Assembly (NCBI RefSeq): GCF_032062135.1 | Contig: NC_092859.1 | Location: 31,718,185-31,782,184 of the forward strand | DNA length: 64,000 bases | Direction: 5' to 3' | Source of the DNA: Pyxicephalus adspersus | Lineage: Eukaryota; Chordata; Amphibia; Anura; Pyxicephalidae | Part shown: piece by piece, positions 12,030-23,290 of the stretch | Numbering within the stretch: the stretch's first letter is position 1 | Layout: each line of letters opens with the position of its first letter | The notes under the pieces: model-generated | What the model was told of the DNA's origin: nothing | The model's database searches: none | What the model saw: only the letters and a program-made list of their open reading frames with translations | Program-made: the position numbers and the translations under genes

Positions 12030-13250
12030 CCAGGCGGTATTTCTTATGCACACCCCAATGAGCTGGCTGGAAGAGGAGACATAAAAAGAAGCAGACCTGC
12101 AGGCTCTATATACTAATATAACAATCTGTATCATATCCATCTATAGCTTTTTTCTTCTTCTGTTTTTTTTTTGTTCATTTTACAATTTTCTTCTCGCCTC
12201 CTTTGCTGGAGTCAAAGTGAAATTTCATTTCAGTTCTCATTCATTTCAATTGACAATAACTATCTGGATATAAAAAGAATGTAATAATTAGCTAAAATCT
12301 TTAAAGCTCAATGAAACTAAAAAAGTTTAGGCTATAGGACCCCCTTTAATCAATATAGTGGCTGTATAAAATTACAGACACTGTGTCACTGGAAGCTGTG
12401 CACATACATATAGACCACAAGCATATCTAGCTGTCCGGTTAGAGTTCTGCTTTAAACCCCATCATTTTGCTCCTGGTACAGCCCTGTTATGTCATATGTT
12501 ATGGTACTGATTTATCTTTTTTTTATTAATGCTCAGGTTTGTGGTTTTACATACTGTAGCCACTTCCTAATATATAAATCTGAATTGAGTCAGCAACAAA
12601 TCACACTGCGCTCAAGTCAAAATATTATTTTTACCCTATTTTCCATGTCTGACTCGGCAGGGAAAAGCCCGTATTTGTGCATCACACGTCTCTCTGCTTT
12701 ATCAATATTTGCATTCTCGAACAGTAGAGCACAAACCGCATCATTAACTTTACAGCTTCAGTCTCAGCCATGTGAAGATTCTTATTTTGTGATAAGGGAA
12801 TACTAAAGTGACCCTGTCACTAGGATGAAAAATAGCAGACAGAAGCACCCTGTAAAAGAATATGGCAAATACTTACCTCTATGGCGGTCAGCAAGTGAAA
12901 TCATGTGTTGGAGTCTGTTCCCTGCTGGATTCTCTGGTTCCAATCACTAACCGCAATGTCACTACAAGACACAATAGTGATGTACAAACGATGGGGCTCA
13001 GTGATGGAGTGGCCAGGCAACTAGAATTCTTAGAAACAAGTTATTAAGGGCAGTCTACATATTTCTCTATCTACATGTTTCTTATAACGTCTTCTTTTTG
13101 TCTGCAGAATGTTGCAAAACCTGAAAGGGACCAGGATTTTTTCTTAAATTCTTTAGACAGGATCTGACTGGTTATCGGGTAAAGAATCTTCAAAATTCTC
13201 TGGAAATGTGTGTTCCCTGATTTCCCAATCTAATGTACAAAATTCTGGTT
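12030..13250. other. Unassigned non-coding sequence, possible repeat pieces
   Basis: No gene is supported. The phrases at 12440-12460 (GAGTTCTGCTTTAAAC) and 12805-12900 look like parts of TTAA-type MITEs but I cannot pair their ends. The open frame 12489-12806 has no motif. Confidence 0.3.
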
Positions 13251-13252
13251 CA

Positions 13253-13511
13253 TCTGCATGGAGTTTGCAGGTTCTCCCGTGTTTTTGCGTGGGTTCCTTC
13301 CAGGTACTCCAGTTTCCTCCCACTTTCCCAAAAACATACAGGTAGGTTAACTGGCTTCCCCCCAAAACTGACCTTAGACTGTATTAAAGACATATGATTA
13401 TGATAGGAACATTAGATTGTGAGCTCCTTTAAGGGACAGTTAGTGATATAACTATGGACGCTCTGCGGAATATGTCGGCCTATATAAAATATTGTGTAAT
13501 AATATTAATAA
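13253..13511 (+). mobile_element. tRNA-derived SINE, 5'-truncated
   Basis: Opposite orientation to the copies at 9140 and 10790. It starts at CTGCATGGAGTTTGCAGG, so the tRNA-like head is missing. It continues through GTTTTTGCGTGGGTTCC, TGGACGCTCTGCGGAATATG and an AAT-rich tail at 13497-13511. Loss of the 5' end is typical of incomplete reverse transcription. Confidence 0.75.
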
Positions 13512-13627
13512 AATCCCTTCCCATTGCCCTACCTATGGAGATGGGTGATTGGTCCCACCTGCTACAATGGCAGTTGCAACATTTGTTTCAAACACTTATG
13601 TACAATAGACTCATCTATCACACCTAT

Positions 13628-14140
13628 TAATATGGCTAAAGGTATATGGACACTTTCCAAGATATTGAAGTCAGTAGATGCTGCACGATAAAAATAGACA
13701 TTTTGTGGGTTTCCGCAAAATGTTCTTCTCTACTTCCATGTAACTGGATTTCTCTTCAATAGCCAACCAGGCAAATGTTTCTTTGACTGAATGGGCACAC
13801 ATTTCCAAAAGCCATTTTCATAAAGGCATGGCTTGATAAGTATGGAGAAACATGTGGCCTTAACATTAATGAACATTTTGAAATGAGTTGGATTGAAAGC
13901 TAGGTCACATCCAATAAAATTACTTTACAAATTCTTTTTTTGAATAAATGGGTACAAATTCCACAGCTACTCCAAAATATTGTATAAAGTTTTCCATGAA
14001 TAGTATGTGCTATTGTAACTATTAAGGAAGGGGTGGGGGACTCCATATTCATGTCTCAATGGTTTTGGGATATACGAAAGGATATCCAACAAGCTCATAT
14101 AAGTATAATGGTCATGTGCTCACAAACTTTTGGCCATATA
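13628..14140 (+). mobile_element. Internally deleted Tc1/mariner-like element
   Basis: The ends are inverted repeats: TAATATGGCTAAAGGTATAT on the left, and on the right a sequence whose reverse complement is CTATATGGCCAAAAGTTTGT. TA dinucleotides lie at both borders. At about 510 bp it is much shorter than a normal element of 1.2 kb or more. Plus-strand text still reads as the back half of a transposase in broken frames: AWLDKYGETCGLNINEHFEM near 13830-13880, KWVQIP near 13945, and SQTFGHIV running into the right inverted repeat. Stops and shifts make it non-functional. Confidence 0.6.
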
Positions 14141-16123
14141 GTCTATGGAAGGTTTCAGGGAAGGGATCTTAGGAGGCTCTTGGAACTTTGAGGTAAACAG
14201 CAAAGATCTCTAGTACAAGACCACCTTGACACTGACACTATACCAGTCCTCTGTGCTGGGATCCCCTATGCAAAGATTATATAGCACTGGAATCCTACAC
14301 CAGAGGAACCTTATACTGGGCCCATTTATAGTTTACTTTGGTCTTGGACTATGGCATTTTGGTCTTTTTTGAAGTCGATCTTTACAGTAAATTATTTTTT
14401 ATTTTTAATTCTGTCATTAAAAAACTATCCAAGTCCAATCCAGTACCTAGGCTGAGAAGATGCAGAAGCATTGCTGCAGGTAGGAGGCATCATTTCCTCA
14501 TTTTCATCATCTTCAATTATCAGCCTCCAACTCTGTAACTTTGAAGTCATAAGGTGAAAGGATAAAACAGAAGGCTGTATCAGACATCTATGAATCTAGC
14601 TAAGAACTGCTTGGACACCAGAATTTATATTATTGTGCGTTTCTGTCATGTCAGGGTCAACTTTTAAGCCAAGAAAATAGATGGCAATCCTGGAAGATGT
14701 CTGAACAAAAAGGACACCATCCCTCTGGAAGGCAAAAAGGGCATTGCCAGGGGGAGTATTATGATTTCCAAGATAATCTCAGGGTTCTTTTCATAAAAGT
14801 TTTTACTCAACTAAAGAGTTAACTCAACCAAAATAAACACATTTTTCACATTGCAATTTATTGGACAAATGCATGAATTATAAGTAAAAGTTGATTCACA
14901 CATTTTCAAAATGAATGCAATGTGAAAGATGTGTATTGTTTGGGTAAAAGTTGGGTGAATCATGGTTGATAACATGTATAAACATTTACACATTACTTAG
15001 CATGGATGCAACACACATGAAAATATTTAGTATAGATAAATCTAGGTCTGTTGTAAGGTTATATTTGGAATGCATGAAAGTTTTCATTAACTTTGTGCCA
15101 CCTATGGGTTTTGTTCATTACAAGCAGTCAGCAGAACCAGTGATCAAAGGTCTCAAGTTAACATCGGGTGAATGCATTTGTTACCAAAACAATGTTAAGT
15201 GGACGTAGAGTACTGAACTTTGGTATTTTATTTCCAGTGAACATTTCATCATTTTACACTATGTTGGACTGCATATTTAGGATTGGCTAATAATAATTCA
15301 TTTAATTATGCACTCCAGCCAAACATCTTCTTACACAATTTACATACATATATGGGGGTTATACATAAATGCTGGTATTGTTTGTATTTCTGTCTAATCA
15401 GTCAAGTTTAAACAGCTTGGCTAGACAGGAAAAAAACACTGGTGACCTGACTTTCCTCTTTAGCAGATTCTCAATACAACTTGGTTGCCTTCTTCTCCTC
15501 CTGTTCTTGGACAGTGAAGGAGAAGTGCTAGGCTGATGTGTTCTCCTTCTACTAACTTCCCCTTGTCAACACATGTGCATACGGGTGACCTGATTGGCTT
15601 CTAGTGCCAACCCTTTATCCCCCAGACTTACGACACAGGGACTTACGACTAAACCACTATATCTTCTGCAAATACTTTTTTATTAGGGCCACAAATCAAA
15701 GACTTGGCCCCATGGGAGTGTCACCCAACCACATTTCTTACCTAATCTTTATTTTGGTTTATAGTATGTACAAATGTTGGGAAATTGAGATGGCCTGAAA
15801 GCTTGAACTTTTTCTTGCAGGGTAAAGTTTGCCTGGAGGAGATTTAGGATGGTAAATTTCATTTGATCGATGATGCATGAGACTAAGATGGCTGGTTATA
15901 CAATGTTTATGGTCATGGTTTACAAGGTAATAAAAGTTAAATTTAAACCCAATAGAGGGACCTGGCTAAAACCTTCCCACCCTCATGTCTGGTGGTAATT
16001 ATTTTTATTTATTGTATATATTGTTGGAGTGATATTGGGTGTGTATAAACCCATAGGACATTGTTCCTGCAGTACGGGTGCATCCTACGCAAGTCTATGA
16101 ACATTATTGTTTTGGTTCAGACA
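14141..16123. other. Unassigned non-coding sequence
   Basis: No repeat ends or coding evidence were recognised. Near 14800-14960 the reverse-complementary phrases AACTCAACCAAAATAAACAC and TGTTTGGGTAAAAGTTGGG hint at an imperfect foldback of about 160 bp, with TGCATGAATTATAAG near its centre. Confidence 0.3.
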
Positions 16124-16141
16124 CCCCCCCCCCCCCCCCCC
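16124..16141. repeat. Poly(C) tract of 18
   Basis: An uninterrupted run of 18 C followed by TCCCC. Runs this long are prone to polymerase slippage, so the length in the assembly may be unreliable. Confidence 0.95.
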
Positions 16142-16271
16142 TCCCCACTAGATTTATACCAGCTGTAATATGACGTTGGTGGAGATTTGCACAATCATGT
16201 GTAGGGATCAGTAAGGCAGGAAATAAAGGAAGACCTTTCCAACAGTACACAGACAGCAAAAATAACTTGAG

Positions 16272-16496
16272 GGGGCTGATTTATTAAAGCTCTCCAAGGC
16301 TGAGAGGATACCCTTTCATCAGTGAAGCTGGGTGATCCAGCAAACATGGAATAGATCTGGTCCAGAATTTAAAACATTTGCATTTCAAACATAGCCAATG
16401 ACTTCTGGAAATCCATTTTAGGTTTGCTGGATCATCCAGTTTCACTGATGAAAGTGTATCCTCTCAGCCTTGGATAGATTAAATAAATCAGACCCA
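16272..16496. mobile_element. Palindromic foldback MITE
   Basis: The two halves are inverted copies. CTGATTTATTAAAGCTCTCC, AAGGCTGAGAGGATA, TCATCAGTGAAGCTGGGTGA and TCCAGCAAAC on the left pair with GTTTGCTGGATCATCCAG, TTTCACTGATGAAAGTGTAT, CCTCTCAGCCTT and AAATAAATCAGACCC on the right. The arms are close to 90 bp around a loop of some 40 bp near 16385. This is a common type of frog interspersed repeat. Related, more decayed copies are at 9880 and 27808. No target duplication is clear. Confidence 0.75.
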
Positions 16497-17039
16497 ATAA
16501 GTCTAAGCACTAACTCATCTGATCCTTGCTTAAGAGAAGAATCAGCCAATCTCCACTCCGATCCTCCATGCAAACAGAAAACAGCACTGAAGGCAATATG
16601 GGGCAGAATAAATCTTTTAACTTCATACTATTCTTTTTTATCAACCGCAGGAAAAGTGTGACCATAATTTTGTGTTAACTAGTGAGTGTACCTTAAGAAA
16701 TGCAATTTATATAAAGTTATTAATATTTAGGAAACTTATTTCTGGGTGCATTTCTCTGCCATGTTGGGACATTCAAACATTTCATAAAAACATAGGGGTT
16801 TTCAATATATTTTGTTCCAATATGGTAATTCCTATGGGTTAGACTAACTTTGAGCCACTAACCCAGAATAAATATGCAGATAAGTTTGGCTGACACTGCG
16901 TACCTACTCAGTATTGTAGGTCCAAATAATGGCGAGACTGCATGCATACATTTCTCATGATAGTTTACCCTAAAACTGAACTCATAAAACTCAATATTCA
17001 TCCAAAGCAATGCTGCCAAAGAAAGAGTATAAATATTAT
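16497..17039. other. Unassigned non-coding sequence
   Basis: Nothing recognised. The open frame 16470-16661 begins inside the MITE and is not a gene. Confidence 0.35.
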
Positions 17040-17475
17040 ACTAGCTGCTGCAGAACAGCTTCGGACCCTGGAAATAAAAAAAAAAATGCCAAATGAACCA
17101 CACCCAAAAGGTACCAAGGAGGCAATTAATACAAAATGCAACCTTGCCAATCAAGTAAAAAGTTCAGAAAAATCAGAAGAAGCTGCAGAATATCTTTGCA
17201 GTCTAATACTAATCAAAGATTTCACAAAGCCCATTTACCAAAAAAGTTCTGGGGGAAGTAAAATAAAAAACCTGAGCCACCCAGCCCAAGAAAAGCTAAA
17301 ACAATTCCCAGCTGCTGCAGAACCTAATTGAAGTCTATTAATATTCACAAACTTCACAAATGCCCATGTAGCTCTGCCCAAAAAGATGCCAGGGGGGAAT
17401 AAGATGAAAAACCTGAGCCACCCAGCACAGGAAGAATCTGCAGCTGCTGCAGCACATCTTTATAGGACAGATGCA
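17040..17475. repeat. Tandem repeat of about 131 bp, three units
   Basis: The phrase AGCTGCTGCAGAAC, or a close variant, returns at about 17041, 17178, 17308 and 17441. Units 2 and 3 also share AACCTGAGCCACCCAGC (17269 and 17409) and the TCACAAA...GCCCAT stretch. Unit 1 is more diverged. The open frame 16942-17331 (129 codons) runs through it and reads as low-complexity charged text, so I do not call it a gene. Confidence 0.7.
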
Positions 17476-17982
17476 TATAATATCTCAGCAGACAATATCT
17501 AAAACTTTCATCCAACAATTTTTAAACCCTTGACAGCACTTCAGTCTCAAAGGGGTTAAAGAGACATTGAAAACCCAAATGCAATCATCCTGGGGTCCCA
17601 ATTCTCTTCTTGCAATGCTTCCTACATTGTTAATGCAAAAATACCCCACAGGGACCGACTCAAATTACAACAATATGTCTCCAATTAAAAACATAGGGCT
17701 CTACATCTGTGCTAATATGATATTTCTTGTAATCTATAAAGCCCATTCTTTTCGTCATTTAGGAGACCGGACAGCATGCACAACCCAAACCCCCTCTTAT
17801 TTATGTAAACTGCATTAACCAGGCGCAAAGCTGTGCGCAAAATATCATCTTGTGCAAAGATCGTGTCCTTTTCTAGCCTTCCCAGACCAATGTCAGCGGT
17901 CGTAGCACCGATTTCTCCAGCGGCTACAGCGGTTTTACTTGCATGCGTCTCAGGAAAACCCTTGCGTGTCTATATCGATCAA

Positions 17983-18180
17983 TATTATTATTATTATTAA
18001 TACTAATAAACAGAATTTATATAGCAGTAACATATTACGCAGCGCTGTACATTAAATAGGGGTTGCAATGACATACGAATACAGACAGTGACACAGGAGG
18101 AGAGGACCCTGCCCCAAGGAGCTTACAATCTAAGAGGTGGAGGAATTAACACACAATATAGAGAAGACACCCAGCCTACA
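17983..18180 (-). mobile_element. Tail-sharing repeat (non-tRNA body), truncated
   Basis: Read on the minus strand it ends in the same tail as the tRNA SINEs: TGTACAGCGCTGCGTAATAT followed by ATA/AAT units. Its body differs: ACAGACAGTGACACAGGAGG and AGCTTACAATCTAAGAGG on the plus strand. The same body recurs at 19427-19825 and 60345-60495. It may be a fragment of the partner LINE or a second SINE family. Confidence 0.65.
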
Positions 18181-18291
18181 GTGCAATTAACCTCTTAGGT
18201 GCTGGCAGGCAGGCAAGCAGCATTGCAGAGATTTGTAACCCATTGGGGCTGCATCAATGTAATGACATTTTCTAGGTGGGGTGAGACTCAC

Positions 18292-18658
18292 CTGGAGCAG
18301 TTAGCAGGTCATGCAGATTAGAAGAAGGAGATCCCTGGGATCTGACTGCTAGAAGGAGAAATGGGGGGAAGCAGCTGGGGAAGAAGAAGGGGTTGGGATG
18401 ACATAAAGCCCTCCTTTTAGGCAGCTGGCTGTAAAAGCCCTCCAGACAGGGTAGTGACAGGCTCACCCCTGGCCCTATAGTAAGCTGTCTCTGCCTTGAT
18501 CTCTGGCTGCTGTGTTGCCATCCTCTTGTGATTGCTGTGGGTGACTCCCCTGCTCTCCCTCCCTGCACAGTCACTGGCTGTCTCTCCTCCCTCTCTGTGA
18601 TATATGTACAGTAACACTCAGTGTACAGGCTGCTGGGAGCAGAATGGGCTCTCTGCAC
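18292..18658 (-). other. Candidate 5' exon or CpG-poor promoter-proximal region
   Basis: This segment is richer in G and C than its surroundings and lies just outside two repeats. On the minus strand it ends in a perfect CAG|GTGAGT donor at 18291. An open frame of 128 codons (18272-18658) crosses it, but its composition is not clearly coding, so an untranslated first exon would fit better. It shares its strand with the candidate exon at 84-214, about 18 kb downstream. There is no direct evidence of transcription. Confidence 0.2.
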
Positions 18659-18813
18659 TCAGGCTTCACTGGAGCCACTATACATCCTTCTATTAACACA
18701 TCATGGCCATGCAAAAACAAAGGGCCACATGCTATAGGGGCATCAAATCTCCCCCTCTACTTCCTCAGGGCATGCTTTCTCATGAATACACATGCACGTG
18801 TCAGTGTGTATAA

Positions 18814-19275
18814 AGTGTACCTAAACTCAGAAATGTCCCTTTACATTTAAGGGTAGACAACCCTTTTATGTAAGCTAAAAATTCTGTTTTTTTTTTAGTG
18901 CAATGCTTCCTAGCACCGCCACCTAATTTTCGATTGCCTAGGCGATCGACAATGAATGCGCAAAGCCTTCTGGGATACCTACGTCACGCAACCTGGGCAT
19001 GCGCAAAAAAAATTGCTTATCACGCGCATGTGCCATGAGATCGGCAAGTTTTTTTTCCATCCTACCCCTATCCCTCCCGATCTCTTGCCTGGGTCTGGTG
19101 ACGTAGGATGAAGAACCCGAAAGAAGGGACGAAGATGGGGGGACACAGAGCGCCGGGACGGATCCTGGGACGACACAGGACCCAATGCAGGACAACCTTA
19201 GATAGATTGAACTGCCCTGCGGGATAGAAGGTAAGTGTATTTGTGTTTTTTGGCAGTTTTCAGTTTAGTTTCTCT
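18814..19275. mobile_element. TTAA-flanked MITE, 462 bp
   Basis: The left end AGTGTACCTAAACTCAGAAA is preceded by ATAA (a TTAA variant). The right end reads AGAGAAACTAAACTGAAAAC on the other strand and is followed by TTAA at 19276-19279. The body includes GCCTAGGCGATCG and a GC-rich part with GAGCGCCGGGACGGATCCTG. A clear inverted copy lies at 52262-52705 and a distant relative at 57305-57690. No transposase frame is present. Superfamily (Kolobok/T2 versus piggyBac) is inferred from the TTAA target alone. Confidence 0.6.
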
Positions 19276-19426
19276 TTAAATTAAAGCATAAAGGGTATCC
19301 AAACCAAAGAACAAGATTGGTATGTATTGTAGCCTCCCAGTCCTCTAATGTGGGGGCTGTTTTGTCCTCTGATCACATGCTGGTAAAGAACTTTCTGTCC
19401 TAGGGTGATACCAATCACTCACCCTT

Positions 19427-19825
19427 TTATTATTATTTTTATTATTATTATTATTTTATAAACAGGATTTATATAGAGCCAACATATTATGTAGCACTGT
19501 ACATTAGAGGTTGCAAATGACAGACGAATATAGACAGTGACACAGGAGGAGGAGAGGACCCTGCCCCGAAGAGCTTACAATCTAGGAGGTGGGGGAAGTA
19601 ACACACAATAGGAGGGGAGATATGTAGTGGTGGGAAGTAGTGAGGGTTTCAAAAGACAGAAGAAGATGGGTAGGCAAGTTTAAAAGATGGGTTTTGAGAG
19701 CTCTTTTAAATGAGCAGAAAGTAGGAGCAAGCACAATAGGACGAGGAGGGGGTTACAGTAGTCCAGACGAGAGATGATAAGAGCGTGTACAAGGAGTTCG
19801 GTGGTCTCTGGGGACAGGTAGGGGC
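19427..19825 (-). mobile_element. Tail-sharing repeat, longest copy
   Basis: It starts on the plus strand with ATT microsatellite units, then AAACAGGATTTATATAGAGC and AGCACTGTACATTAGAGG. It then runs through the non-tRNA body (GACACAGGAGGAGGAGAGG, GAGCTTACAATCTAGGAGG) for 250 bp more, to GTAGTCCAGACGAGAGATGA and GGTGGTCTCTGGGGACAGG. It is the most complete copy in the window. No reverse-transcriptase motif is visible in what remains. Confidence 0.65.
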
Positions 19826-19846
19826 AAAATAGAAAAAGTTTTGGAA

Positions 19847-20126
19847 GTCTTTCTCAATCATTTTACTCCATGGAAACCCCTGAAAGATTTTTTAGGTCTA
19901 AGGGAACCCCTGCTAAACGTCATTGAGGGTAATGGGAAAAAAGCTCCTACATTTAGGATCAGTGGGATGAGTGCCCCGTTTTACAATGCTGGTCAGATTG
20001 CAACCCTTACAGATAGTTCTTGTAGCTGGCTTTGAATAACACTGGCCCTGGACTATTAAATGGGAGGTAAGTCAACCACATGTTCAGATCCCTAGCGACT
20101 ACTGGAAGAATCCTTGGAGTCTGGGG
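19847..20126 (+). mobile_element. hAT-type MITE copy, TTTCTCAA family
   Basis: It begins at AGTCTTTCTCAATCATTTTA and carries the family phrases GGAAACCCCTGAAAG and TTTTAGGTCTAAGGGAACCC, then ACCCTTACAGATAG and CTACTGGAAGAATCCTTGG. The right terminus is lost. The open frame 19841-20035 is a shadow of the repeat. Confidence 0.6.
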
Positions 20127-21282
20127 TAACAATGTTGCTTCTATTATACAGTACAATGAGTGAGTGTTGTCAGCCTGAAAAAAGAAAACAAATGCAGCCG
20201 CCACATCTAAAGACTTTAAAGCAGGATGTGCACTATAAGCAAGGTCTGCTTTTTTAATTAAGTCCCCCTCCCTTTAGATAAAATGTTGCATTACACTGAT
20301 GGAGTATGCTGAGTAATCCAAATCTCACGAGAATAAGTTGCAGCACAGTGCAGGATGGGCTTCCAGCAGGATTTAGGCTAATTTAAAATATGATGTTGAA
20401 GCTACATTTGCCTAGACTCCACAAACAGAAGCAGAAATAAAATATGTTTTTTAACTAACTTTGCTAATTCCGTTTAATGCATTGTTTTAGAACCTGTTGG
20501 CACCAGCATTTTTATGTTATTGTGCTTATAATGCACAGTCATTGGTGTCCATTGTAACATAAATTGCACTGTGTTGCAATTCTTAGTTAACAAGCATTGC
20601 AGTGCTTTCTTTTTTATTTTCACAATGTTTTACAGTGTTTCAGAATGCTTTCTGCAAAAATACAACATATCTGTATTTTAACAGCTCACATAAGACATAA
20701 GACAAATGTGTTTGTTCTTGCCCTAGGCCTTATGTTACAATTCTGATCCTGTTTTTAAATCATCAAAATATATCTTTGCGTGCTGCAAATTTTTAGATAT
20801 CCCTGTGTATTTTATAATAGTATTGGCCCATTGCAGAAAGCCACTTAACCCATAGAGTTTCTGTCTTGCATAGTCTTCTTTATCTGGCTTCTATTCTGCT
20901 GACACTTGAACAATTTACTCAGCCTAATAGAAACCACCAGCTCCTACGAGTCTCGCAGTGACATGCTTTCAGTTCCTTATTCAGAGGTGCAAAGGTGGTC
21001 CTGGCGGAAGTGGTCACATGAATGACAGAGTGCTATATAGCAACCTAAACTGTTGAAATATAATACAAGAGAAAGGGCTTTAGACAGGGACAAAATTACT
21101 GTCAAAGCATATCAGAGCCCCACTATGGTTCTTACTACTGTTTTGGTATATTATCCAACCCAACATCAGTCTGATATACCTTATTCCTTTAAATGGAATA
21201 CATATCATCCATTAGGAACCATTCTATATCAGTGCTTTCTTCTCATCTACAATATCTGTACGGCCATCTGCACTTGTAAAGT
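20127..21282. other. Unassigned non-coding sequence
   Basis: Nothing recognised apart from AT-rich text and short T runs. Confidence 0.35.
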
Positions 21283-21614
21283 TAGGCTGTGTACATACTT
21301 GCAATGCTTCTCGCCTGATAATCAGCTCAGGGCCGATATCAGACAAGAATTTGGCGTGTGTACAGCGCCCGTCGTCCATTGTTCAAATGACCGTCCTGGC
21401 AGATCTTCGGACGATGGATGACGAACCATCGCAATGGAAGCAAAGGGGGGAGAGAGCGCAGCAGGGTGGCGCTCGATCGTTCTCCACCTGCCCTCTCCAT
21501 AGAGCAGAACAGTGTCGTATGTACAGCACTCATTCATGCATCGTGCAGTCCTTAGTCATTGGAAAGGACAATGAAAGATCCTTTCCAATTATTGCATGCG
21601 TGTACCCAGCTTTA
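21283..21614. mobile_element. MITE with 'GCTGKGTACA' terminal inverted repeats
   Basis: The left end reads TAGGCTGTGTACATACTTGC and the right end, reversed, TAAAGCTGGGTACACGCATG; both continue into AATGCTT/AATAATT. Inside, GTCGTCCATTGTTCAAATGA and the segment around CGGACGATGGATGACGAACC form inverted blocks. Overlapping open frames on both strands (21322-21710) are explained by this repeat. Superfamily is unknown to me, and no unambiguous target duplication is visible. Confidence 0.6.
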
Positions 21615-22008
21615 CTGTATGAATCTACAAAACAGATACTAGAACCCATCCCTGCCTTTGGTCCCTGTACTCCTCATTTGTATTGCCAGGGTTTTTACTG
21701 TGGTATGTAACCCTAGGAGAGATTCACTCTCTTTTTCCCCTGGTGATCATTATCAATGGGACAGAAAATAATGGAGCATCCAAAATTTTACTAAACAAAG
21801 TTGGATGGGATAACTTCCGATGGTGGTCACCTGTTTTAGTGTCTTCCCTTCATTTTGGGGAGATTTCCTTTCTCTCGCCGTGTCTTCTACAGAGGAACTG
21901 GAAAATAAAACAAATGTTTTTGCTTTTAGATGCATTTTAATTAGCTGCGACAATTGGCTGTGTAATATCCATATTGCTTTTAAAAAAAATGAGTTGATGG
22001 ATGTAGAA

Positions 22009-22296
22009 CAGCCTTTCTCATTTTTTTTTTACCCCTAAGGAACATTTGAAATAATTTTTAGGTCTCAAGGAACCTTCTAAAACCTTTTTTCTTGGTTCTA
22101 AATTGGTGGCCAGTGGAAAGCTTCACCCCTACAGTAGTGGCTAAAATAAAATCATTGGAGTCAGCTGGCTCTACCAAGTGGTGTTGGCCCTAGAACTGTG
22201 CAGGCATAATCAAATAGGAGGTCAATCAGCCACAGATTAAAGAAACCCATAGCAATCTTTGGAGGAACCCTGAGTTCAATGGAACCTTGGCTGAGA
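22009..22296 (+). mobile_element. hAT-type MITE copy, TTTCTCAA family
   Basis: It starts CAGCCTTTCTCATTTTTTTT and has the family order: GGAACATTTGAAATAATTTT, TAGGTCTCAAGGAACC, GAGGTCAATCAGCCACAG and GGAGGAACCCTGAG. The right end is eroded near 22296. Confidence 0.6.
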
Positions 22297-23029
22297 ATAT
22301 TGGATTTAGAACATAAGGAATGTGATCAAAAGAGAGGAAATTGAAATTTTTAGTTACTGATGTCTTGGGTGGCCCAGAGTTCCTCCAATAATAAAGGTGT
22401 TTCATGTATTAAATCTAAGAAAACAGTAAGTATTTATTCTACTAGTGAAAGCTGAATGTCAGATGTTAAAAAGCAGACATAAATGCTGACAAGAGGAAAG
22501 GAGGAAGGTGACCTTATTAGTCTCTTGCTTCTCCTTCACTGTTTAATATTAGGTTGGAGGTGGGGAGGTGACCTGTCTGTATTGGATACCTGCAGTACAG
22601 AAAAGTCAGGTCATCAAGCTGGCTGGCTTCTGTAGCAGGGCTGAATGTACAGAAACACAAAAAATACTTATTTAGCATTAATTTGTGTATTGGAATGATC
22701 TTTAAATGAAGCATACATAGCTATGGCACTATATTGTAGTCTCCACTGAACAGAAGCTTTAATGTTAATGTTAATCAGACTCATCAATGACCAATACAAT
22801 GTTGTAAGTTGCTTTCAGTAGGTATCTTTGGGAAGAAGTGTTTGCCTTTTCCAGCAGGGGTTCTCAATAAAGTAGTGGGGTGGGATGCAGGAATGTTTAG
22901 ATAAAATAATTACATACAGAGCAGGTGATTCAGTGTTCAATGTTCAGATTTCAGATAGAAGACCACCCTGGTTGAAAATGTAGACTGAGATCCCGAGAGT
23001 TAGATTTTAATGGTGTTTCCCCCATGTCA
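22297..23029. other. Unassigned non-coding sequence
   Basis: No gene or repeat end was recognised. Confidence 0.35.
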
Positions 23030-23290
23030 AATGTATTCATAGATGCCGCTGCAGGGTTTGAGAAACATTAATGGTTAAGTCATTAATGATGAGACATTAT
23101 AACTATAATTAGTTCAGCATTTTGCAGTCAGGGTAATTAGCAGCTTAATATAGTTGCTGAATATTCTAGGACAATTGGAAGACTAGAGATTGCAGTGTGT
23201 GAATGCAAATGATAACTTTGTATTAATGGTGCCTTTATGCTATGGTCTGATTATAAAAGCATTATTCAATTATATTAAATATATGGAACA
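23030..23290. promoter_or_regulatory. Candidate conserved non-coding element with homeodomain and octamer motifs
   Basis: It holds a dense cluster of TAAT/ATTA cores: CATTAATGGTTAAG, CATTAATGATGAG, CTATAATTAG and GGGTAATTAGCAG, and an octamer-like ATGCAAAT at 23203-23210. The sequence is not repetitive. This motif density is typical of developmental enhancers but can also arise in AT-rich DNA; conservation is untested. Confidence 0.25.

Noticed and set aside
18272..18658. 128-codon minus-strand frame as a protein gene
   Set aside because: Composition is not coding-like and a second overlapping frame of similar length exists. Kept only as a candidate untranslated exon.
21322..21710. Overlapping 119- and 122-codon frames as a gene
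   Set aside because: The region is a MITE with inverted ends and internal inverted blocks; frames appear on both strands.
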